Source: a virus
Strand: one strand, 5' to 3'
Length of the DNA stretch: 48,910 bases
Virus record (IMG/VR): IMGVR_UViG_3300028829_002740
Span: 1 to 48,910 of that record
Shown here: one piece after another, positions 35,757-43,169 of the stretch
Layout: each line of letters begins with the position of its first letter
Numbering within the stretch: the first letter of the stretch is position 1
The notes under the pieces: model-generated
Told to the model about the DNA's origin: nothing
The model's database searches: none
What the model saw: the letters and a program-made list of their open reading frames with translations, nothing else
Position numbers and translations under genes: made by a program

Positions 35757-36911
35757 TTAACCTTCTAGCAAGGCATCAAACTGTTTCTCAATATCACCAA
35801 TGTTATCCTCTGCGGCTGCCTGCCTGCCATCTTCGGTAACTCCAGTGTTAATATCAGCATCCGTGGGATTCTCTGTAGCAGGTTTCTGATTCTGCTTAAG
35901 CGTAGAGTTCTCCGCAGTCAGCGCGTTAACCTTACCCTGAGTTTCCATCGCATGCGCGTAAAGCTTACTGAACAACCCAGCCATTGGGTTATCCGCAACC
36001 TGCTTCTGTGCAAGCACTTGGTTAATCGCCTTGATATGCTTGTTATCCGCAGAGTCTTTATACTGAGGAAAGAACGCATTCTCATACTCAGAGAACACGG
36101 ACTGCCTACCAGCGCGAGCTTGGGCAAACCTAGCCTCCATGCCTTGAATCTCCTGTCGGCGCTGGTTAGTGAAAGTCTGCAATTCATTTAAGTTCTGCAT
36201 AACAGTAACCTCAGACTGAGCATCGGCTTCTTTTTCAACTAACTGATAAGAACCATCTTGGTTAGTCCCTGCGATATCTTGCCATTTCTCGCCCGCTCTG
36301 ATTTTAACGTGCTGCTGCGCGTAATGCTGCCTAGCTCTGTCCAAATGAGACACTTCAGCGTTAGCCTTGCGATACTCAGGGTTAAGCGTAAACGCCTCTG
36401 GGTGATCGAAATAGCTGTTAGGCATATCCGACTTAGCTGACTCTTCCAGTTGCGTTTGGATTTCTTCACGTTTAGCAACAGCTTCCTTGTGGTCCTTAAG
36501 CAACTCTACGTTATAGTTAAACGCGTCGTTAGACATTTGCTTAAAGATAGGCAACTTGTCAACAGCCACGCCTAAGTCCTTTAGCACATCCTCGCGACTA
36601 GACGGAGTAACTGCTGGCTTATCCTCGGGCGCAAGTGACTCTGTAATTACAGCCAAAGGATCTACTGTCTCTTCTGGAATAGCCTCAAGCTCTTCCCTAG
36701 GAGTAGGCGTCTCTTTGACTTCTTCCTTAACCTCAGCGACAGGCTCAGGTTCAACTGCGGCAGGCTCCACAACAGGAGTTTCTGCTGGCTTCGTATTTTC
36801 AGGAACAATTGCAGCTTCACCTGCAACGTCGCTGAATGCTGCGTCAAGATCACCAAGAGGTACGTCGTCCTCTGGCGCTGTGTGTACGGGTAGTTCTACT
36901 GATCCGGGCAT
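35757..36911 (-). CDS. Scaffolding protein
   Basis: A 384-residue acidic protein with a Pro/Glu/Val-rich disordered N-terminal region (about 25-110), long helices in the middle (about 130-330, including 'NLNELQTFTNQRRQEIQGME') and an acidic C-terminus. It is located between portal and capsid genes. This is the classic appearance and position of a phage scaffold that guides capsid assembly and then leaves. Confidence 0.8.
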   Translation of the reverse strand: MPGSVELPVHTAPEDDVPLGDLDAAFSDVAGEAAIVPENTKPAETPVVEPAAVEPEPVAEVKEEVKETPTPREELEAIPEETVDPLAVITESLAPEDKPAVTPSSREDVLKDLGVAVDKLPIFKQMSNDAFNYNVELLKDHKEAVAKREEIQTQLEESAKSDMPNSYFDHPEAFTLNPEYRKANAEVSHLDRARQHYAQQHVKIRAGEKWQDIAGTNQDGSYQLVEKEADAQSEVTVMQNLNELQTFTNQRRQEIQGMEARFAQARAGRQSVFSEYENAFFPQYKDSADNKHIKAINQVLAQKQVADNPMAGLFSKLYAHAMETQGKVNALTAENSTLKQNQKPATENPTDADINTGVTEDGRQAAAEDNIGDIEKQFDALLEG

Positions 36912-36913
36912 TG

Positions 36914-37192
36914 TTATCTTCTTTCTATTGTAGCTAGGGTTTCTTCTATGGTTTTGGCCTTAACTGCCAAAAGTCTAAATTCATAATCGGAAATAACAGA
37001 GGGCTGGCCAGCGCAACTAAGCATCTGACTTACCAGTGCGTCACGCTGATCTGTTAGTTCTTGCATAAGGTTACGCGTCTCTTCACTGTACACCCAAGAG
37101 GAAGCTCTAGGTGAAACAATAGGAGACTTAAGCTCTAAATCGTCAGCAGCTTTCTGCCCGCGCTTGAGTATCAAATCGTAGGGTATACCCAT
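36914..37192 (-). CDS. Small head-assembly-region protein, 92 aa
   Basis: A 92-residue, mainly helical protein with one Cys-Ala-Gly turn ('MLSCAGQPSVISDYE'). It overlaps the portal gene by one base and stops two bases before the scaffold start. Function unknown; a minor head-completion or scaffold-associated role is possible from position. Confidence 0.7.
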   Translation of the reverse strand: MGIPYDLILKRGQKAADDLELKSPIVSPRASSWVYSEETRNLMQELTDQRDALVSQMLSCAGQPSVISDYEFRLLAVKAKTIEETLATIERR

Positions 37193-38952
37193 TACGCCTG
37201 CCCTCCAAGTTGCTGCATAAGCAACTCAATGTTAGGCTGCATCTCTTGAATAGCCTCTGGCAAGTCTTCTGGCGGAGAAGTTAGCAGAACGTTTAGCATC
37301 TCCCTCATACCAGACTTAAGCTGCTGATCTTGATCTGACTGCGCCATAGCTTGCAAGAAAACATCAGCATCATCCGTAAACAACGTCTGTATAACTTCAC
37401 CCAACATAGCCTGCTGCAACGTAGGCCAACGCTGAGCCATATCCCAGACAGAGAAAATCTTCTGAATCTTCTCATCACGCTCGATGACATCAATCTCACC
37501 TGCGGGCATTATAGCGTAGTCATAACTCAACGCCTGCACATCGTTAGACTGGGCTTCTTCGTTATAGAGAAACTTAATATCTCCCTTCTTAGCCAGTGAC
37601 TTAATGATACCCCATGCGTATTCGTAGACATCACCAAGAAACGTAGAGAACTGCACATTAGCAACTGCGTTCAAGTTCTGCTGCGTCCTCTCTGCATTCT
37701 TAACTTCCTCTGCAGTTTTACGTGAGTCTTTCCTGTTAGTCGCCGCAAAGTTAACCTGACCTTGCATTGACTGCTGGTTAGACTGTAGGTTCTGTGCCAG
37801 TGGAATAAGAGTTGAATCAGGCCCGGGATGCCGAAAGAACTCCATTGGAGTGTCATAAACTCTATCCGTTTGCAACTCCAAGTCCAGCATGGCAGGCTTC
37901 CCTCCGGCGCCAGCTAACGGTTGTTTGGGTGAGGCATAAGATCCACTAGCCTTAACCGCGCCGTTAACTCCTGCACTCCATAAGTTAGTCTGCGCCTCTT
38001 GCACAGCGTCATCCTCGGCCGCCCTACCCGTTTGTTTGACTATCTCTTCCTGCTCGTTAAGCTTATAGATAAACTGCTTAACAGGAAACTGAGTCTCAAA
38101 CACACGCTCATGAGTAGTCTGTGACTGTGGCGCACTAGGCATGCCCAAACCCAAGTCCAACTCAGGCTGAACAATCTGCGTCTTCTCTTCGTAACGCCCG
38201 TTAAAGAAAGGCTTAGGTGCTTTCAGCCAACCATCACACTCTTCGCTAATCCAAGCCAGATGAACGATACCCTTAGACTTAAAGTAGAACTTATAGATCT
38301 TGTAGTTGTCTCCCTTAACCCGCGCCTCATTCTGCCCTTCCTTCGTAATCATCCCAACCTGCTGCATAGAGAAACCAAACTTACGCGAGAACTCTTGCAG
38401 CTTCTTAGCGTTAACATACTTCCTAATAAGAACACCCTCACACGCTTCCAAAGACCTGCAGTCAATTGGGAAGATAAGATTCTCGTTTCCTAGATGAACT
38501 AGGTTAACCCCACCACGCATACCGGGAGTATACTCAATCTCCACGCTATCTCTACCATGCAACTGCGCGCCGTCGATAGTCTTGAGGTAGGCTGTCTGCC
38601 AGTTCCTATACCTCAACGCCAACGTAAACTCTTTCTCTAGTTTCTTCGTATCATGCTGGGCGTTAGTCAGACAGGTAAACTTAGCCATACGCTTAGGCTG
38701 AATAAGGTAATTAGCATACTGCGGCTGCTCCAGCGCAATAGACTGATTAATCACCCGCACTGGAATAATCGTATCAGACTCACTCAACTCTCCTCTGTTC
38801 CTTAACTCTTCCGGCTCTACAGCCAGCCGACGAACAGCTCGGTTAGTTTGTGCTTGCTGATCTACTTTGACTTTCCAATCGCCGAGTAGATTTGTATAGT
38901 ATTTTTTTGCTTCGCTGAACGTAGAGAAGTCTGTTGTGTTTGCATCGGCCAT
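37192..38952 (-). CDS. Portal protein
   Basis: A 586-residue portal-type protein: the start (SEAKKYYTNLLGDW) leads to a helical crown/wing region. The internal sequence 'VKQFIYKLNEQEEIVKQTGR' and the long helix 'NRKDSRKTAEEVKNAERTQQ' (about 400-420) resemble podovirus portal wing and stem. A Gln-rich C-terminus ends in LMQQLGGQA. It follows the large terminase gene as in most phages, and the 5' end overlaps that gene by 91 bases. It forms the dodecameric DNA channel. Confidence 0.85.
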   Translation of the reverse strand: MADANTTDFSTFSEAKKYYTNLLGDWKVKVDQQAQTNRAVRRLAVEPEELRNRGELSESDTIIPVRVINQSIALEQPQYANYLIQPKRMAKFTCLTNAQHDTKKLEKEFTLALRYRNWQTAYLKTIDGAQLHGRDSVEIEYTPGMRGGVNLVHLGNENLIFPIDCRSLEACEGVLIRKYVNAKKLQEFSRKFGFSMQQVGMITKEGQNEARVKGDNYKIYKFYFKSKGIVHLAWISEECDGWLKAPKPFFNGRYEEKTQIVQPELDLGLGMPSAPQSQTTHERVFETQFPVKQFIYKLNEQEEIVKQTGRAAEDDAVQEAQTNLWSAGVNGAVKASGSYASPKQPLAGAGGKPAMLDLELQTDRVYDTPMEFFRHPGPDSTLIPLAQNLQSNQQSMQGQVNFAATNRKDSRKTAEEVKNAERTQQNLNAVANVQFSTFLGDVYEYAWGIIKSLAKKGDIKFLYNEEAQSNDVQALSYDYAIMPAGEIDVIERDEKIQKIFSVWDMAQRWPTLQQAMLGEVIQTLFTDDADVFLQAMAQSDQDQQLKSGMREMLNVLLTSPPEDLPEAIQEMQPNIELLMQQLGGQA

Positions 38953-40622
38953 ATTTCGTGAGTCTTTCGTGCTATGATACTGTAACTACCTCGCGTACGA
39001 GCAAGTTTCTTGCCTTCTGTCTGGCGGTGTTCCGGAAATGCATTAGCGTATCTTTGTTCATCATATTGTTTCGCAATAGCCTTAGCTGAGATAGGCTTAC
39101 CCATCTTCGTTGGCAACTTGCTTATCTGTATCTTACCTGACAACACCATTGCTTGGTGACGTATCTCTTCTGCCGTTAGCCCGTTAAACGCCAGCACAAA
39201 CGCGTCAGCGCGGTCCGGACTACCATGTCCCTTAGCCTTAGCCTCAGCCTTAGACTCTAGGACTAACTTACCTGAAATCTTATGCGTAGTGTAGTACCTA
39301 CTCCCTACCTGACTCCAGAACTTAGGATCATCCTCTTCATCAGGCAAGAACACCAGCCCTTGCTCAATGATGGACTTCATATTCATCCATAGCTCGGCGC
39401 CTCTATTCGCACAGTAGCCTTGTGGCCTAAGGGCTTTGGATTGATTAGACACCCACGTTAACGACCAGCCCAGCTCTTCAAACAATGCCCTAAGCCCTGC
39501 GCCAATACCACCGTGATCGGCTACTATACTACCTGCTGTCTTCTTAGTAAACCCATGCTTCTCGAAGAAAGAGATACACAGTTGCACAGTGGCGCGAGCC
39601 TCGCCTATCTTGAAGATCTCCTTTGCCTTATACTTATTGCCATCGAAGACATAGAAAGTTGTCTCATCTCCGCCTAGAGCTAAGTCAAGGCCTGCTCTTA
39701 GCCCGTAGGGGATATACTGCACGCACTGTTCTTGGCAGCGCCGCATAGAGTCTAGGGATATAATAACCTCCTCGTTGTCACTAGTAAACTCAGCTAACCT
39801 AGCAGAACGAAACCAAGGATGGTTAGCCCCGAACTCTTGCTTCTCTGACTCTATTCTAGCCTCTCCTATATGAGGGCAGTCGTATGCTGTTATCTTTCTG
39901 GCGTACTTAACTCCACCCTTCTCCGGCAACTCTTCAGGGAATTGAATAGCCTTCTTAAAGGACTGATAGAGATTACCACTGTCCTTCCCGGGCGAGCTAA
40001 CCACTACCCAGTGAGTATATGTACACCTATTCAACGCCATGAAGATACCGTCTCTTACGGATTTGCCCTCGTTAATAATAACAGCAAGCTCGCCTAGAGG
40101 ATAATCAGCATGTGGGTGGTAACCCTCAGCCTTGCCTTCTTCATCCGTAGCGAACAAGATAATCTCTGAACCAGTCCAACGGCAATCTATATGCTGCTTC
40201 TTAACAATAAAGGGCAACCCTCTTGGATCACCCTTATGCGCATTGTTAATCATATTACACCAAGTCCTGATATAGGATTCGGTTTGGTTGGACAGCTGGC
40301 TATGTGAAGAGGAGGTTATAATGCACCTAGACCTAATCTTCGTGAACGCAAACCACACAGCAAACGGGCTAATGACGTAAGCGTCCTTTCCGCTACCGTT
40401 GGCCGCAACGAGATAGTACTTCAGCGGCGCGAACTTAGAGAACCTATCACTAGCGCATAACTGCTCACTAACCTCTACCTGCCACTTATACGGCATAACC
40501 TGCTCAGCCTGAATCGCTGGGTGGTAGGTTATAAGGAGCTCCGTAGCACAACTAAACTCCTGCGGCTCGAAACACTGTTCCGCAATGATATCTTCTAAAG
40601 TTGAATTTGCTGTTAATGGCAC
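38862..40622 (-). CDS. Terminase large subunit (packaging ATPase/nuclease)
   Basis: A 586-residue terminase. It has an adenine-binding region (PYKWQVEV), Walker A AANGSGKD (73-80) and Walker B 'LAVIINEGK', where Asn replaces the first acidic residue and Glu is kept. RNase H-fold nuclease acidic residues are in 'AGLDLALGGDET', 'IVADHGG' and 'GSPDRADAFVLAF'. It pumps DNA through the portal and cuts genome units. The C-terminal 30 residues are encoded in a 91-base overlap with the portal gene and are unlikely to be conserved. It overlaps the small subunit gene at the start. Confidence 0.92.
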   Translation of the reverse strand: MPLTANSTLEDIIAEQCFEPQEFSCATELLITYHPAIQAEQVMPYKWQVEVSEQLCASDRFSKFAPLKYYLVAANGSGKDAYVISPFAVWFAFTKIRSRCIITSSSHSQLSNQTESYIRTWCNMINNAHKGDPRGLPFIVKKQHIDCRWTGSEIILFATDEEGKAEGYHPHADYPLGELAVIINEGKSVRDGIFMALNRCTYTHWVVVSSPGKDSGNLYQSFKKAIQFPEELPEKGGVKYARKITAYDCPHIGEARIESEKQEFGANHPWFRSARLAEFTSDNEEVIISLDSMRRCQEQCVQYIPYGLRAGLDLALGGDETTFYVFDGNKYKAKEIFKIGEARATVQLCISFFEKHGFTKKTAGSIVADHGGIGAGLRALFEELGWSLTWVSNQSKALRPQGYCANRGAELWMNMKSIIEQGLVFLPDEEDDPKFWSQVGSRYYTTHKISGKLVLESKAEAKAKGHGSPDRADAFVLAFNGLTAEEIRHQAMVLSGKIQISKLPTKMGKPISAKAIAKQYDEQRYANAFPEHRQTEGKKLARTRGSYSIIARKTHEIWPMQTQQTSLRSAKQKNTIQIYSAIGKSK

Positions 40623-41107
40623 TAAGCTTCTCCCTCCTCTACTAACTCAATAACTTCCCCAGACATAGCTTTCTCTTTTATCTTAGCCGCACGCTCCTTA
40701 GCTTCTTGAATCTGAATAAAGACATTCCCTCCTCCACCTAAATCACCTCCACCCCTAACCGACCTGTTAATCATAGCATCATGCTTTTCTTTATTGCGGC
40801 CGATCTTTTCCTCATGTATCCACTGACAGGCTTTTAACTTGGCGTTATCGTTTTCGCTATATCGGGCTATTCCTAAGATGGTCTCAATAACCTCTTCATG
40901 CTCGTCCTCTGAGACAATCCTATCGTTAGCCTTATACTCAACTGCAACCAAACCCTTAACCTCCGGCGCAACTAGAGCCTTTTCTGTCTTCCCCAGCGCA
41001 TCCTTAACCTCCCCGTCCTCTAGCCCTAGCGCGGCCGCAATGTTCCTAACATCCAGCCCCGTAGCCGCTAACGACTTAATATCCTCAATTATCCCTTCAC
41101 CCAGCAT
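40622..41107 (-). CDS. Terminase small subunit-like protein
   Basis: A 161-residue protein with an N-terminal HTH-like segment (about 13-35, 'GLDVRNIAAALGLEDGEVKDAL'), a central helical region and a C-terminal helix after a Gly-rich linker. Located immediately before the large terminase with start/stop overlap, it fits the DNA-recognition subunit. It is the first gene of the late operon, about 90 bases downstream of the expected start of the sigma-54 promoter at 41206. Confidence 0.75.
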   Translation of the reverse strand: MLGEGIIEDIKSLAATGLDVRNIAAALGLEDGEVKDALGKTEKALVAPEVKGLVAVEYKANDRIVSEDEHEEVIETILGIARYSENDNAKLKACQWIHEEKIGRNKEKHDAMINRSVRGGGDLGGGGNVFIQIQEAKERAAKIKEKAMSGEVIELVEEGEA

Positions 41108-41205
41108 AACCTAACACAACTTCCAAGCCCTAGCTGACAAACAAACAACCCTGCACTTAGAACTAAACCCTTCGAATAATAGATCTTCAATCATACATAA
41201 CACTT

Positions 41206-41222
41206 AGCAAGAAGGGTGCCAA
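41206..41222 (-). promoter_or_regulatory. Sigma-54 promoter P4 of the late operon
   Basis: On the minus strand TTGGCACC-CTTC-TTGCT matches the consensus TTGGCACG-N4-TTGCW at all but one position, with 10 bases between GG (41219-41220) and GC (41207-41208). The predicted start is near 41195, about 90 bases before the small terminase gene. It is the only good promoter seen for the 27-kb late operon. Confidence 0.88.
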
Positions 41223-41387
41223 CATTAGGGAAGTTTCTATTTTTACACATTTTGTCAGAGAGGATATGTATTGGGGAGCGAAGCGATTCTGGGTTCCGGC
41301 CTTGAGGATCATTAGCTATGCTAATCATTAGTGGCTCTACTTCTACTAGTAGGTATGCTACTATTAGGGTTGGTTATGGCAGCGGAT

Positions 41388-41454
41388 ACCTAAGTGATTT
41401 AATAAGTTATGTATGGGCAGGGTGGGTAATGTTAAGTTATTAAATCACTTAGGT
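41388..41454. repeat. 18-bp inverted repeat, operator-like (left and right arms)
   Basis: ACCTAAGTGATTTAATAA (41388-41405) is the exact reverse complement of TTATTAAATCACTTAGGT (41437-41454), with a 31-base spacer. The arms are too long and too AT-rich for an ordinary terminator. Together with a third related site at 41478-41498 they sit 190-290 bases upstream of the late promoter P4, so they may be binding sites for a regulator. Confidence 0.8.
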
Positions 41455-41477
41455 TAAAGGCGCAGGTTGGGATACAT

Positions 41478-41498
41478 AAGTTACTTAATAACTTAGGT
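41478..41498. repeat. Third copy of the operator-like site
   Basis: This 21-base site shares 18 positions with the right arm at 41434-41454 and is itself a dyad, AAGTTA-N5-TAACTT. The centres of the three sites are spaced by about 43-45 bases, close to four helical turns. Confidence 0.65.
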
Positions 41499-41567
41499 AT
41501 TAGGCTATGTGATAGTATGTATTAGCTGGCATGATCCTGCGTCGAATTATGAACAGACCAGTCTGTC

Positions 41568-41604
41568 TGCGCAGATGTTGCGCATGGTGCGCAATAATTG
41601 CGCA
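41568..41604. promoter_or_regulatory. Two TGCGCA-N5-TGCGCA dyads (putative enhancer sites)
   Basis: TGCGCA-GATGT-TGCGCA (41568-41584) and TGCGCA-ATAAT-TGCGCA (41588-41604) are 17-bp dyads, spaced 20 bases centre to centre. Their centres lie about 180 and 160 bases upstream of the predicted start of promoter P3 (about 41759), the usual distance for sigma-54 upstream activating sequences. They could also serve the divergent promoter P4 at longer range. Confidence 0.7.
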
Positions 41605-41654
41605 TTTGTAAGTTGTTGATACTGAACAACTTGCGAACGATAACGTTAAAGTGG

Positions 41655-41671
41655 TGCGCAATAGTTGCGCA
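41655..41671. promoter_or_regulatory. Third TGCGCA-N5-TGCGCA dyad (putative enhancer site)
   Basis: TGCGCA-ATAGT-TGCGCA, differing from the second copy by one base in the spacer. Its centre lies about 95 bases upstream of the predicted P3 start. A hairpin-forming sequence (AAGTTGTT, 7-base loop, AACAACTT; 41610-41632) separates it from the other two dyads and could bend or structure the region. Confidence 0.7.
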
Positions 41672-41731
41672 GTGACATAATGACACTACGACTTTATCGT
41701 TAAAGATTGCGGAAAACGTAGGCTTTTGAGG

Positions 41732-41748
41732 TTGGCACGGGTCTAGCT
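41732..41748 (+). promoter_or_regulatory. Sigma-54 promoter P3
   Basis: TTGGCACG-GGTC-TAGCT matches the consensus except for one base in the -12 box (TAGCT instead of TTGCT), with 10 bases between GG (41734-41735) and GC (41746-41747). The predicted start is near 41759, about 200 bases ahead of the 170-residue gene. The dyads upstream support function. Confidence 0.82.
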
Positions 41749-41755
41749 ACTAGAG

Positions 41756-41783
41756 AGGTGGCCTCGCGCCACCTGTTCTTTGA
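41756..41783 (+). promoter_or_regulatory. Hairpin followed by boxA-like element at the P3 transcript start
   Basis: AGGTGGC (41756-41762) and GCCACCT (41768-41774) form a 7-bp stem with a 5-base loop, followed at once by TGTTCTTTGA, which resembles the boxA antitermination element (TGCTCTTTAACA in E. coli rrn). Stem-loop then boxA is the order of rRNA leaders. It lies at the predicted 5' end of the P3 transcript. Function is inferred. Confidence 0.5.
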
Positions 41784-41794
41784 TCGCAGACGGT

Positions 41795-41893
41795 AGACCA
41801 GCCTAGTGTGCTGGCGTAGTTTCCCCTAGGGGAAGGTGCGCCCATGTATGCGACCGCCTCTACTGAACGCATTTACGCCAAGTCCCCGAGTCG
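41795..41893 (+). ncRNA. Likely structured 5' leader of the P3 transcript
   Basis: This 100-base stretch has no ORF but has successive stem-loops: CCAGC with GCTGG, the perfect palindrome TTCCCCTAGGGGAA, and GGT-CGC with GCG-ACC. It separates promoter P3 from the 170-residue gene. It may affect antitermination or translation of the downstream gene, or be a separate small RNA. Confidence 0.45.
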
Positions 41894-41956
41894 GTGTTTT
41901 ACGCTTTTAGACTTGCGGTAGAGCTATATCCTTTAGCCTCGCCGCTTATTAGAAAC

Positions 41957-42469
41957 ATGAAAGAAAACAAAACAAACAACGATAGCACCGACTCCACTCC
42001 CAAAGCTCCCGAAGCGGACCTCCGCATTGCCTCTTTTGGCAATGGTGAGTATTCCGAATTCATGCGACAAGTATGGAAGGAAAGCCAGCGCATGTTTGGA
42101 TTCTCTACCGGTCGCGCATTCTACTTCGCTGAAAACCTTTGCAGTGAATTGGGCGAGCTAAAACTGAAACCGCGCAATCTGTCTGACGTGAAGGTCGGCA
42201 AGACCGCTAAGAACGGCGGGCTCACGATCAAGCGCGAGGGGAAGACGGACAAGAATGACGTTCAAGAGACACCCGCTCTGGTTCTACATCGTCTGATGTC
42301 AGACTTGCAAAAGGCGATTGAAGTCAGCGGCGACCGTGACAACCATGTCGTCTGCGGTTGGACTGATGACAGCAAAATCCTGCCGCTGTTCCCCGCTCTG
42401 GAATTCAACGGGCAGATTCGGGATTGGCTGGCTAAGGAGACTCCCGTCTCTACGAGTACCTTGCGGTAG
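41957..42469 (+). CDS. Hypothetical protein, 170 aa, from its own sigma-54 promoter
   Basis: I prefer the ATG at 41957 to an in-frame GTG at 41894, because the extra residues look like read-through of the leader. The protein has a Thr/Asn/Ser-rich N-terminus and a mixed body ('FGFSTGRAFYFAENLCSELGEL', 'CGWTDDSKILPLFPALEF'), with no domain recognised. It stands alone between non-coding regions, with promoter P3 upstream and a terminator downstream. Codon use is G+C-rich and differs from neighbouring small genes, consistent with high expression or recent acquisition. It might be an abundant virion or host-takeover factor. Confidence 0.8.
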   Translation: MKENKTNNDSTDSTPKAPEADLRIASFGNGEYSEFMRQVWKESQRMFGFSTGRAFYFAENLCSELGELKLKPRNLSDVKVGKTAKNGGLTIKREGKTDKNDVQETPALVLHRLMSDLQKAIEVSGDRDNHVVCGWTDDSKILPLFPALEFNGQIRDWLAKETPVSTSTLR

Positions 42470-42485
42470 GCGGGCTGGGCACGGG

Positions 42486-42520
42486 CACGGGTTGGGTCGA
42501 AAGGCCTAACCCGTGTCTTT
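42486..42520 (+). terminator. Rho-independent terminator after the 170-aa gene
   Basis: CACGGGTTGGG (42486-42496) pairs with CCTAACCCGTG (42505-42515) through 11 bp with one G-T pair and an 8-base loop, followed by TCTTT. It ends the P3 transcript. Confidence 0.8.
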
Positions 42521-42598
42521 CCGCGTGTTCTGTGTCTTTTCTCTGTAGGTGGTCGTAAAATCTTTATTCAAAGGTGATTTACGGGACTGTGTGCTTTG

Positions 42599-42698
42599 TT
42601 ATCCACGATTTTGACCCCCCCCCTTGTGTGATTTGTAATAAAGAAAATAATATAAATATAATAATATATAAATATATATAAATACAGGTTAAATATCT
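42599..42698. other. Candidate replication origin: DnaA-box-like site, C9 tract and AT-rich tract
   Basis: TTATCCACG (42599-42607) differs by one base from the DnaA box TTATCCACA. It is followed by nine consecutive C residues (42615-42623) and then about 60 bases of nearly pure A/T with short direct repeats of ATAT and AAAT (42630-42698). An AT-rich unwinding element beside a DnaA-like site in the main non-coding region is what an origin looks like, but there is only one box. Confidence 0.45.
42611..42639 (+). promoter_or_regulatory. Possible sigma-70 promoter for the right-arm early genes
   Basis: TTGACC (42611-42616), a 17-base spacer and TGTAAT (42634-42639) match the -35/-10 consensus at 5 of 6 positions each. 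It would produce a long (about 800-base) leader before the first gene at 43439 and could supply early, activator-independent expression. The spacer includes the C tract. Confidence 0.4.
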
Positions 42699-42951
42699 TA
42701 AACACTAGTCTCTAAATACAAGGGACTAAGAATCGTGAATCCGCACAGGGAAGGGTCTGAAATGTGTAATAACAAAGGAATCTAAAGTATAAATATAGGC
42801 TGAATCTATTAGTTTCAACGTGAAAAAGTAATGGATTCGTTCTGTGTTTAGTAACCCGGTTAGTTGTTAGTAGCCCAGTCTGGTGTGACTAGATGGACTG
42901 AGGAAATAAAATAGAAAGCAACTGCCGGACGTTCTGCAGATAAAATCGTTG

Positions 42952-42965
42952 TGTTCTTTGACAAT
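42952..42965 (+). promoter_or_regulatory. boxA-like antitermination element
   Basis: TGTTCTTTGACAAT matches the E. coli rrn boxA region TGCTCTTTAACAAT at 12 of 14 positions. BoxA RNA recruits NusB-NusE to make RNA polymerase resist termination. Placed in a long untranslated leader, it could let polymerase pass the hairpins downstream. Confidence 0.5.
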
Positions 42966-43069
42966 ATAGATCCGTTAGTTGGTGTCCTCTAACTAGTGCG
43001 TGACGTTAGATGCTGTTTAAGCGTCTGAGACTGCGTAAGAGTTATGCCTAGCTAATAGTTGGATGAATC

Positions 43070-43169
43070 TTCGGCGGCGCCCATTAGCGTAGGAATGGCC
43101 TAAAGTGTAGTGCTTAAGGCGATAACCTTGCTGGGTTAAATATACAGCAGATAGTCAATCGCTGCCGAA
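43070..43169 (+). ncRNA. Predicted multi-helix RNA domain
   Basis: TTCGGCGGCG (43070-43079) pairs over 10 bp, with one G-U, with CGCTGCCGAA (43160-43169). Inside are three short hairpins: CCATT/AATGG (43081-43098), AAGG/CCTT (43116-43129) and GCTG/CAGC (43130-43148). A closing helix with three internal arms suggests a junction-type structured RNA. It matches no riboswitch or ribozyme I can name. Confidence 0.5.

Noticed and set aside
41527-41543. CTGGCATGATCCTGCG as a further sigma-54 promoter
   Set aside because: Only 9 bases separate GG and GC; sigma-54 requires 10.
41878-41905. CCGAGTCGGTG followed by T-rich sequence, resembling the 3' hairpin of a Cas9 tracrRNA
   Set aside because: Only a short hairpin is similar; no Cas9, repeat or anti-repeat is present. 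Coincidence is the simpler explanation.
43114-43133. AAGGCGATAACCTTGCT as a sigma-54 promoter
   Set aside because: The -24 box is poor and the bases are better explained by a hairpin of the structured RNA.
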